A stretch of 64,000 nt of DNA from Trichoplusia ni (Eukaryota > Arthropoda > Insecta > Lepidoptera > Noctuidae), in NCBI RefSeq assembly GCF_003590095.1, contig NC_039489.1, positions 5,146,001-5,210,000 of the forward strand, written 5' to 3'. Made by a program: the position numbers and the translations under genes. This document shows, piece by piece, positions 42,701-54,700 of the stretch; within the stretch, counting starts at the first letter, position 1, and the number at the start of each line of letters is the position of its first letter. The notes beneath the pieces were generated by a model. That model saw nothing but the letters and a program-made list of their open reading frames with translations. It did no database searches and had not been told where the DNA came from.

Positions 42701-45700
42701 AAGTAGTACGTCATATTCGCCTCTCATTAGGTTGAAATATAGGTCTTATTAAACTTACCACCGGACGGAGGTATTATTATGCTCGACATTGGAGGATAAT
42801 AGCTTTGTTCCTCAGTTTGGGCTGTAAAGAAATTATCATTAAATGGAGTTTAAAAAAAAAAACGTTATCACTATACATAGACTAATCCAAATTATCCTTA
42901 GCTTTTTTTGCTACGATTTTGTGTTTTCCTCAGCACCTTGTATAAGTTTCTTCTACTTTCCTAGACGTACAATTATGATATGAATATACGAAAGTAATTA
43001 GTTGGTATTATAACATCATCTTCATCACAATATATTGCAATTTATACATATTATGATGTGTTTGCCTAAACAGTTTTAGTATTACGTAATATTTTAATAA
43101 GGCCTCCATATGTGTCTGTTGAGTAATTAAAAGGATGATGTGATCTGTTTTTATGTAATTTTCCTCTACTTAAGTTTAGTTGCTAAGCTAATAGTGCAAT
43201 GAATAAGAGCTAATATTCATAAGCATTATAAGTAGGTACTTGGTTTTCCTTTTTGTAGTCGTACTAAACAAATTTACGATAGTTATTTGTAAGTTAAGGA
43301 GAATCGCAGCGGCAATTGAAAGTCTAACTCGTGCCTCTGCCTATAGCTTACTAAATTCAGTACTTGCATTTGATTACCTCCGAATGTTCAGATAATCCAA
43401 TGCTCAGCTACTATAAATCTTTATTACAGTTATAGCTCAAGACCGATGTACCAAGCAATATCCCCTCTCTGTATTTGTGCATTTAACTTGGATGCTTTTA
43501 AAATCCTTCCGCGATATAGTGATTTAACTCATCACTGTGGGAGTCAACCTATTCAAATTGGTTCGTTCATAGGTCAGCTTCATTAAAGACGTGGATTCTG
43601 AAGGAGATAGTTTGGGTCTGAAGTCATCGGGTATCGGAGACTTTGCTTCCAATGTCCGAGCGAATTCTTCCAAGAGTATTTTGGATTTCAAGACTGTATA
43701 CTATTGCAAAATGTCTTACTTTCTGGTATCGGAGCCTTTGTTGTGGTAGTGTGAACAGTCGTCGTCGTCGTGTATATGTTTTGATTGTCGTTATATGTTA
43801 CTTGTGTGTCTGTTAAACAAATATGAATATCAAATATAATTATGGCACACTTTTGAGATTTGATTTCGTTTTAAAGATGTTTTATACTGTCGATTGGACA
43901 TCCAGACAAACGCTTCCAGGTTTATCATTGAATCGTTCGCACTATTCGTGGTAGTCATACTATAGTAATTAATTATAGACTTAAATCTATATCTATACTA
44001 TTAGAAGAACATGAAAGTTTATCAGCTGTGTAGATTCAAACCAGTAACAAGTTTACATTTTAATAATTATGAAGTCATCAAAATCCAAATCTAAAACAAC
44101 TGATGTCGATTTGTATTTTTTCAAACTTCTTTTTCATTTCGATTCTTACTCAAAACGTGGTCTAGTTCTTTCATAGAAATTAATGATACAATTATCGAAA
44201 GTTATTAAATCGAACTTACGTGTTGGTTGGTGCATTGGTGGTAAGCTAGGATGATTATAACCTGTTAAAATAAAACATTTACTAATGAGGAATGTAATAA
44301 CAGATCCGAATTTTTTGGCGGGGTTTATTTTATATGTGCTATCACTCTAATTTATTTTCATTGTATTTTCATGTGCGCCCTGCGCATCTGCGCAGAGAAC
44401 AAAAAGATCTAAAGTTTTTATTTCAAGTAGGCCCGTTTTCCAGGCTCTTTCAAAACGTTACAACGATGACTAGTTCCCAAAGTGTCATTCATGAAACTCC
44501 ACAAGTTACTCTTTTTAAAAATAAATGCAGGTATAAATAGTACATTTTGTAAAATATTATGTTTTACGCAAGAACAGCGTAAAATAGTAAAATGATAAAA
44601 ATATAAAGAAAAATAATAACAATAGATCCAGGGAAAATAGTTAAATGATAAAAAAAATCCAATAGTGGAAAGAAAAAAGAAACGAAAACAAGAAGACCAT
44701 CGAGGGCTGAAAATAGAACGCTGAGTAGCAGATTAAGGTGTGTGTGTAGTGGAGCTTAGTTTTCAGTGTGTTCTTATGTGCGGACCTTTTTTGTGCTTTT
44801 GTGCGTTAAATTTCGAAACGTTCACTCACTCTCAGTAGTCGTCGGGTGATGCCCTTTTTTGGAAGGTTTTTTCGACGACTTTTTTTTCCCTGTTAGGTAA
44901 TGTGGATTCAAATGATACGGACTTGATTATGTATGGATTATGGATGATAATGCCATCAATCTGTTTATGATTAATTTAATTTATGTGATCAAAATTGATG
45001 AGAATATGAATGGTAAAATAAATGGATTGTTTTCAAAAATTTTAATCTTATGTGTATGTCAAGTTTATGGTCTTAGAATTAAGTACCAGTGTAAAATATG
45101 AGATTTGATAGTAAACGTTCAAACTTAAACTAACTATTAACTTACCCATGAACTGTTCATACAGGTGATTAGGCATGTTATAAGGATTCCCTGCCGAAAA
45201 AAAAACAAATGCCAATGTCAGCCAAGTTACTTTTAAATAATATATTCAACTGAAAACGTAAGACTGACGGCTAAAGTTTAAGAAAAGGTTATAAAGAAGA
45301 AGAGGTTTGAAGTCGAAATGAAAACTTATTAAAGTTTATACATTTTCATACTCACGAAATCTTAAAAAAACAACACAGGGCTACAAAATATTAAGGTATA
45401 ACATGCCTTGGAAATTAGTAAAATAGTGTTACCGATCGTCTATAGCTAATAAAAAGAAACACGTTCAAACAAATACAAGTTAAAATTAATCCAAATTGGG
45501 GTGCTAATTAGCAGTTATAAAGGACAATAACAATAGCAGATATTCTGAAAGGTCAATCCTTTTGAGCAACTCTATACAGTGAGGCTGAAGGCAGACTTTA
45601 AACGTTGAATTGGACTAAGTCCGTCCACCGGCCTTTCATCACTTATCAAGTGCTCTGGTTATTTATTTTAACTTTTTTAATTTCGACTACTGCTAATCTA

Positions 45701-48700
45701 CTCACCCATAGGAGGACGATGTTGAAAAGCCAACATCTGTTCGGCTATAATAATATCAAAAACGGTATAAAGTAATCATATACATCGCTGATGAATAAGG
45801 TACCGTTTGAAAGAAAGGACTGGAATGAGATTAGCACTTTTGTAAGTGATGAATATGAAAGAAGGTTATATACGATTAGTCAAAAATGGTATCTCAAAAT
45901 TTGAGTGTATAGAATAGTAACGTATTTATTCAAACGGAGACTCACCGAGAGGTTTAATTATAACTATTTGCGGCCAAAATGCTTGTTTATCTGTCAAATA
46001 AAGCTTTATATTAGTATTTATTTACATATGGCTATAGTACTGGCTTGTTGAAATGAAACTACTTTTATGGATTTTATCGCGGTTTAGTTTGGATTAATCC
46101 GTAAAAGTAGTTTCATTTCTATGTCTAACATTCGCGTAAACCTAAGAAACCACTATGTACTGGCTTGTCTTCGTAGCTTTGTTATTTTGTTAGAATACAT
46201 TTAATCCCGAGTTTTCAGTTTAAAAAAATAAATAATCTAATTGAGTTTCTTCAGAACAACTTGCTCTTTTGAAAGTCGTTAAAAAAGTTTTCATATAATT
46301 CATTTATATGTAGACTTATATAATATTAATACCAAATAAATTACCTTGAACCCCAGATGGTTTGTCTTCGGAGCTTTTTTCTATCAAATATGTTTATTAA
46401 TACTTTAATAAAACAAATTAATATTCAATTAAAAATGTATAAAGGTACTTCAAAGTTTTTGAGTCTAAAATACGATAAATCAATTAAACCTTACCGTCTT
46501 CATCGCTTTCAGGTATTTCTGCTGTTAAAATATATTTATTTACGAAATTAATATATGTATTACTAAGTATAAGTATAAAACCTAGATTGTTTAAAAATTA
46601 AAACCTTGTTATTTTTAATGAACAAGGATTTCTTTTGTAACTTTCGCGAGGATGATTCATATTTACAAGATGCATATTCTCTCGCGTATTTATCGGGATC
46701 ACCCGATTAATTTCGTACCCAACTGTAATCCTTAATAATGAGCAGACATTCTTCTGCCGTTCTTAAACAATAATTTATCTGCCTCACGAGAGTTTTAATA
46801 AAAATATGTTGTAGGTAGTTAGTGTAAATAATTTAAATAATATTACAAAACTACTGAATATCTCACCATTCTTGTTTATTCTCAACTGTTTGCCTGTATA
46901 ACAATAATATATGCATTGGGACTTTTAAATTAAAAAAAATGTTAGCGAATAAATACTTATTTAATGGAGCATCGCTTAAAACTATCCATTAAAAATAATT
47001 CATATCATTGTCTTGTGAGATTTGAAGCAAGACAACCTTTCTATATTTATTATTATGTTTATTTACGAGTTTCTTAAAGAAATAAACCATTCTTACCTTT
47101 TTTAGCTTTCGGGAGAGTACATATTTGTTCTGGAAAAGTAAAATAATTTAAATAGAAAATATATCATAATGACATAATAAATTCCAAATAAACAATATAA
47201 AATCTTTGGTATGTAGGTATTTAAAAAATAGCAATGGGACGGTAATTGGTTTGAATAGCTGAATAAACGAAACTTACCTTTTAGTTCTGCTGTCAAAATA
47301 TACAAAAATACACTTTAATAATGAGTACTGAATTGTATGAGGCACAAAATAAAAATAAACCTTACGATACCTTTTAAATCATCTGGAAAATATAATTAAG
47401 GTTAAAAACAGATCTTCACAATGTAGAAGAACTTAAGAAATCATAATTGTAGCAAAATATAGACTTCCTACAAAAGTTCAAAATAATGTGGTATGAATGA
47501 AACTGTAGTAATCACACCTCTAATGTTTAATTCAATAAAATCACTGACCAGAGGACAAATGTACAGGTATTTAAAAATAAACCTTGTGATAAAACGAAAC
47601 AGTCCTTGTTAAAATGGGGGTCGTACAAAAGAAAAAATGCATCTCACCGTTTATTAAATCGTTTGATTCGATTTGTTCTGTCAAAAGATAATTAAATCAT
47701 AATTGATAATAGTTTCTAGCTAATTGAAAAAAGAATCTAAAAAGTTTGTTCATCGTAATCTAATTTTCAAAGTATGCTTATATGCTCGTTTTTATCAAGA
47801 CTATTCCAAATATAGCGAATCGTAAGATCTAAGTTTAAACTTGTAAACAAAAATAAAAATTAAAGGAGTCTGTAAGTAGTTAAATTAATCAATAATTAAA
47901 AAGATAACTGGTGATAACAATGAGAACTCACCTTCAGTTTTAAGTCTTAAAAGTCTAGAACGATTTGAACCTGTTGAAGGAAGATTTCTTTTTATCTCAT
48001 TGTTAAGCTTAGAATGGCAAACAAGCCAAAATAAAGTTTCGGGTAAGCAATGAATTAAAAGTACTGATTAAAACAGAGTTGAGTTTTTAAAACCATGTGT
48101 CATGTGCTCTACACAAATTATGATTAGCACTAAAATAATCCAGTTATTTGTTTTGATAGTAACTGTCGTGAGAATGATTCATTATTAAATGATGTAACGG
48201 TTTACTCACGCGTATTTATCGGGGTAGCCTGACTAGTTTCGGCGGGATCGCGAGTCGAACTACGACTCGCGATCCCGCCGCGTCTGCTCATGATTAAGGA
48301 CTCCGGTTGGGTCCGAAACTAGTCGGGCTACCCCGATAAATACGCGTGAGTAAACCGTTACATCATTTAACAGTTATTTGTTTGTATAAAAAGACACAAC
48401 AAGATTACCTGTTAACCGATAAACTGCCAAACAACCAATAGAATATCTGTACTAGTTGACTCTGAGAATAGTGTTTCTAAAGGGTAAGATAGTCTGACAC
48501 ACTAGTGTAGGTAGTACACTGACTGGAAATGATATAATTCTACCTAATCAATATTCTACCCTACATTATACGCTATTATACCCATTGTACCCTAACATTG
48601 TATGTATTAAGAATCACTGCTGTAATTCCATGGTGTACAATAAAGAATATTCTAATCTAATCTATCCTTCCCAAGTCCTCTGTTACCAAAGACTTTGACA

Positions 48701-51700
48701 TTATGACCGATAAGTTTCCAAATGTCAACAAAGTTTGCTAATTATGTAAGGTCACGTCATCAAAAACGTGTTTTGATACAAGATCCTGTTTATAAACTAG
48801 TTTTAACATCAAAATATTGTTAATTTTCAAAATGTATGTGATCTAGTATTTTGAAGTAACTTCATGTGCGTCACATAATGTTTATTTTGTCTAAAATGTA
48901 TTGAAAGTTGCTACGTATTATTTTATAAAAGAAATATGTTTGTAGCAAGACACTAAAAACATAATATATACTGGTTTACGGAAGATTTACGAAATTTGAT
49001 TTACTTATAACCTAATGACCGAAAGGATAAAATCAAATTGAAAATCGTTTATTCGAATACGGCTTCATATATGGATATGGAATGCATACTGAGCCCCGAT
49101 TCTGCTATTTACAATAACGATAAATGAATGGCAATTGGATTAAATTTAAAACTATTCCTATTCTGCCAAGCTCTTTTCCAATCCAATAATTATTGTCAAT
49201 TCATTGTATTGACCTTGAGTGTACCGTCCTGAATTTCCAATTATTGTAAAAGAAAAATGCTTAAGAGAACACGCGAAGTGTCATTTTAAGCCAATTTTAA
49301 TTCATGCACCAACCATTGTAAATGGCAGAGTTGGGGCCCTGAATTCTTCCCTTCACGCATCCATAAATATTATGAATTGAATCTTGTTTAAAGATTTGTA
49401 AATACTCAACACTGTTCTGCTTTCAAGATGTGTGTGCCCGATGCCAATTAATACTTTGGTTTTCCTGTGCAAACTTTTTGTTGAAATATAATTAAACGTC
49501 AATGACCCATCACTGTTATGACCATCTTCTTTTGTTTAATAATGTAAAAACGTGTGGATATGTTATTGCCTTTATTTTGACTCATGTGCCTTATGTCAGA
49601 TCGCAAAGCTGCCAAATCTACTTCTCAAGATGAGACTCATGATGAGAATCGAAATGTCGAAGTTGTAAAAAATACTTTGTTTGTACTTCACAAGGTATGT
49701 ACCTATGTGTTGAAAATTTAATGGTTAACAATTGTGAACTTTGCCCAGTACTCTAAAAGTAGAAGAGGGGAACAATGTAACATGAATTGTTTATTTAATT
49801 AAAATTACAATTAGAAGTAAAGTTATAAGTTCTGGCAGCTTGTGCATCTTGATCGAATATTTGTGACAAGGGTGGAATTCCTTAAAGCTGGAGTGGTTTT
49901 TTATGAAGTGCTCTCCGCTCATTTTGATAAAACTTGAGTCGACATAAAGATAAAATTTGAATCATTGGAAATTAAATTTATAATGTTTTTATTAAAATAC
50001 AAAAGGTACCTAAGTTATTAGTCACTTTGTATTCGCAAGATAAACATTAAATTCTCGACCAATTAAACAGTTTTCCTTATTATATTATTACATTAACATA
50101 AATTGTTTCTAAATTATGTGCATAATAACAATTTAAGTTATTTAATTTATTGAAACCCCAACGTGGTTCTACAACCAGCTATTGAATCTATCCACTTTCT
50201 TGTTTTATCTATCGCATTTAAAGAAAAATAGTAAAGTAAAGAATGTAACATGTCGTAAAAATGTATCATTTAGTCTGAAAGTTATAGATAATATTAATTC
50301 TCATCTCAAAGCGTCATTATATTAAGAAAGAAAAACCTCTAAAATTATGGATTGTGACGTTTACATAAGTAACTAGCTGTTGCCCGCGACTTCGTCCCCG
50401 TGGGTAGAAGATATAAGTTATGATTTATACCTGCCCTATTTTTTCACTTTTTCCGTTGTATCTTCGCTCCTATTAGTTGCAGCGTGATGGTTTATAGCCT
50501 AAAGCCTTCCTCGATGAATGGTCTATTCAACACAAAAAGAATTTTTCAATTTGGACCAGTAGTTCCTGAGATTAGCGCGTTCAAACAAACTCTTCAGCTT
50601 TATATATTAGTATAGATAGATAATTCGCTACAAGTTCGTCATAGTCGATTTTGAGGGCAGCAAACAAAACATGAAATATTGCAAACATTAATAATCCCTC
50701 TCCATTTATCTCTTATGATATGTTGTATTTAATTTCAATGTAGTCTATAGTAAGTACATATTTAAGATGAGCAAAGCAATGTTACGTATATAATTTCTTG
50801 ACGCTGACATGTAGTAAAACTAGATCTGTAAAGCCCGCTACTTCAGACCGGGCTAGGACAAGTACAGATTATCCTGTCCCGTTTAAAGGGCAACTGGTTT
50901 TTATATCTTTATGTAATTGTGACCACTGTAATTACGAGTGCAAAGTTTTCTGAACTGTTGATGTTGTTTTATTCATTTTTATCATACTAATCTTTTCAAG
51001 GATGAAGGAGATATTTATTTTGAACAATTAGTCATATCTTATCGTATACTTGCAAGTTTAGGACTCATGATTTGTGAGATATTACTGTTCCTTGTTCTTC
51101 CCATGGACACATTACCTACAGCTATTTAAGGTTCAAATTGTGATAATATATTAATTTAGTGTTTTCAGCTACCTCTTAAAAATGATATTCAAATGGTAGT
51201 GAAGTTATACGTAATTTTGTATTGTTTTGAATGATCTTCACATTCAGAGCTAAATTCATGTTATTATTTTAGTATTCATATAGCCATATATTTTGGTTAG
51301 ATAAGAAAACTGGGGCGATTTTCTGCACACAACAAACGCAGTACAGTATCAATAAAATTAATAATCTGTTATAACATTGACTAATCACCAAAACTATCAA
51401 CGCCTATGTTTAACGGTCTCAAACAATGACCGTGTAATCATGATCACTGTGTAATGAATTATTTACAGCTAACACATCTACACTCGTTAAAAAAAATGTA
51501 GATATTAACCTAGCGACAAATCACACATAATAATAAGATTAAATTCTAATTCAATAAAAACAAATATCCACATCAATTACATATATTAAATAATGTTCCG
51601 CCATTATTGGTACAAGCATACGTATCGTGCGGTAATCGCGCGTAAAATTACATTTTAATATTGTTGTTGAGACGACTTCGCTTGATTGTTCGATTGTATA

Positions 51701-54700
51701 GTCACATAACCTGTTTTAAATTAATGTTTCATATTGTTATGTATTCTGTAAGAGTCGCATCTATATATTTTTCTTAATCCAATTTTGGAGATTAGACTTT
51801 GGTAAAGCGCAGAGTTTTTATTTTTGTAAGGTTTTCGAAGGATTTGATTTATGTTTCGGGTTTTTGTAGGGATTTCCTCTGCTTGGTCTATGAACTAAAT
51901 CTTTAAATGACTTCGTTATCTTAGTGTCCAAGCCGGGCCTAATAAGACTCTTGCAGTTGTTCAAGCGAGACACGGGCGTGGAGTGTCAACCCGCTTCCTC
52001 AACTGCCAAGAGTCAAACTTTCGGATGTCGGAATACGCGCTCAGTATATCTGTTATTATTGTTTTAAAGTGTTGTAAAATAATCATAATATACAGAACTA
52101 TTCATTTCTATAGTTGATAAATCAAAATAAAACAAATTAATTTGCGTCTTAATAAAGGAGTATTTTAGTCGACACATTGAAAAGTTAATTAAAATACTTA
52201 TATTTGCGGCTACAGTTACACTAATTGTGTTCCTATAATAAATATTTCAACGCCATTGATAAGGAAAGTTCAATGATTGTTGGGTTGATTAGAAGAATTA
52301 ATTAAACAGTTATCCGAAGGACATAGTATGTAATAATATTAATTAATTGAAAATACTGTCAAAATCAAAATGTTTTTATTTCTGGTAGGTCTAAAACAGG
52401 CGCCATTTATTAATATGTGTGTAGGAATGTACAAAAAATATATTTCGGAACGTCACTGAGATAAGTATTGTACGTCATGTATGTTTATTTGTAATCTTTA
52501 AGTAGAAGAGTTTTGATAAAATTATATTGAGCTTTATGATCCGGATTGACACAGGCTATTTGTCTTCCTGTCCCAAAAAATTGTAAGTAGTTTTCGTGGG
52601 ATGTCCAAGAAAAGTGTATTTGGTTAAGTATGGATTAACGGGCGGCTAACACCGCGGGACGCACTTAGTACCTATCTACCTACAATATTTACAATCTAAC
52701 AATCAGTAACTTGTATAACCAGTCGTATTAATGAACACTTTGTATCACATAACAATTAAAAAATTAACCGGTCGGTAATGTCTTAGGGAAATCCTATTTT
52801 ATAAATCGTTATAGATAAGAATCTTTGGCTTTTCCTTTCTTATAAATGCTATAAAACTACTGTTGCTTGTAAAAACCCTCTGACCGAAGACACGTTATTT
52901 TATTATTTGAAATTAAAATACACATACGCGGCTTTTAAGATTACCGAATGTATTCATTGAATAATAGTAATAAAAATCTTTGATCCTGGTAGATGTCTCA
53001 TTGGATTGCATCTTAGATTATGCTAAGTCCTTTGTATGTTGAACCTACGTTGCCGTTTACGCCTTTTTAATCAGTGACTCTTCCCGTGAAATTATTCCGT
53101 GAATTGAAAGAGATTTGTATAAAATTACATTCGTTTCGAGACACAAACTAAGCGCAGCTTTTATCGTGTGTGTATGATGCTGCTTTACATTAAAACATCT
53201 CAAAATAAAGTTTCTCTTCATTGCTCGCTGTTATGACTTACCGGCGAAAAAATTAAAGCATGGTCGTGTTAATGCGATTCTATTAACGTATGTTTTAATG
53301 TAATAATTTCTTTAGGGGGGGGGGGGGGGTAATAGGTTCCTTTAAGGATGTTTTCAAGGCGATTTATATCAAGTTTTAATAGAGTCGTTTTAAGTTTAAA
53401 TAGACTCCTATCACATTGGAACCCACCTTTTTAAAGATTTTTTAAAGCCGACACGTTTGCCCAAGAAAACAAATGTTGCACGACGGTAAACGATACATCT
53501 AATAGCAATGTTTGTTGCGTTCAATCAATTTCAAAAATTAATACTCATGTTTTGAGAAATTGACATGTGAATATTAAAGTCTTTATCGATAACTAGTAAA
53601 CGCGGATGCGGCCTTGTTATAATCGAGCAAAAAGTTTAGTTTTTTGTTTCGAACACTTTATGTGTGTACGTTTTAAATTAGTTACAAAATAATGTTTGTT
53701 ATTGACCAATTCGCAAAGTTTTTTCTTCTCAATTTTGAAATTCGATGATGGTTGAGTAAGTCCGTTTTGTTTTATTATTAGATACCTTCCATAATAAAAT
53801 TAGATTCCTATACAACTTCGTCCGCGTGAACCTAACCTTATTAAATCAGCTACCTGCCAATAAAAGTCGCGACAAAATCGGTCCAGACATTTAAAGATTA
53901 GGAACAAACAGATAGACAGACGCACATTTTTTTTAATGTTACGATGGTGTATTTACCGCATCAATTTAATATGCATGTAGTAACAAACGGTTATTTCAAT
54001 ATGAAAAACAGACATTCAAACTTTTTATGTATAGACGTGTGAGTAAATTTCAAAATTTTCAATGTAGATTTGATAAGTATTAATAGTAGGTAGGTGTTAA
54101 TGTACTTAATAAATGTTCATTTTATTGATGCGATTTAATTAATTAATCCATTATTAATAACCAGTTTCTGAATGATAATTACAACGTCTGATCATTACTA
54201 CAAATAAAAATGTAACGCGTGCCACCGTACACAATGCGTACAGAATATAATTTGCAAATATTCTTAACACACACAACACATTTGCATAAAAACGTTTTAA
54301 CCGCAAATTTTCCTTAAACAAAATACCACAACGAATCGAATTCAAACCCGATTTTAAATAAAAAAATAAAACAAAAACTTACGTCCATTTACGAGACAGC
54401 AGCAAGCAGCAACGACGACAACGAATAATAAATTCATTTTTGTTAGAATATCACTGCATGTTAGGTTGACACAACACGAACGACGTCCGCGCCCGACTGT
54501 GGTCAGACGAACTGTGATCACCCAGCCCAAAGCCCAATATGTTTATTGACTAACTAGCGATCATCTAGCATTCACGTCACAACTACTGTACAAGCAAATG
54601 TAATCTTTATTTTAAAGGACTTAAGGGTGAAAATTAAGTGTTTGTTAATTGTTGAGATGACTAACCTGTGCGGTAACGAGTGTGTGAGCTTCTTGGAGTA

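Larger units (their letters stand above)
48424..54382. other. Protease B intron 1, remaining part
   Basis: About 6 kb of AT-rich intron. It contains a retroelement 3' tail ending aataaagaatattctaatct (about 48600-48665), a repeat copy at 50373, a GC-rich patch with inverted repeat at 51949-52014, a 15-G tract at 53315 and a decayed retroelement at about 53800-53935. No further exon was supported. Confidence 0.6.

Noticed and set aside
43560..43753. Plus-strand open stretch (VDSEGDSLGL, ILDFKTVYYC)
   Set aside because: Overlaps a supported antisense mini-exon, has no clear splice sites and no recognised family.
44150..44161. 12-nt minus-strand segment (HVL) with phase 1-1 fit
   Set aside because: Purine-rich upstream of its ctag acceptor; too short to support without RNA.
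45231..45249. Segment with good acceptor and gtaact donor between array exons
   Set aside because: 19 nt, so it breaks the frame, and it contains an in-phase stop.
48686..48736. 51-nt minus-strand segment with phase 1-1 fit to the mini-exon array
   Set aside because: Acceptor lacks a pyrimidine tract, and the encoded NFVDIWKLIGHNVKVF is unlike the other linker pieces; it sits beside a retroelement tail.
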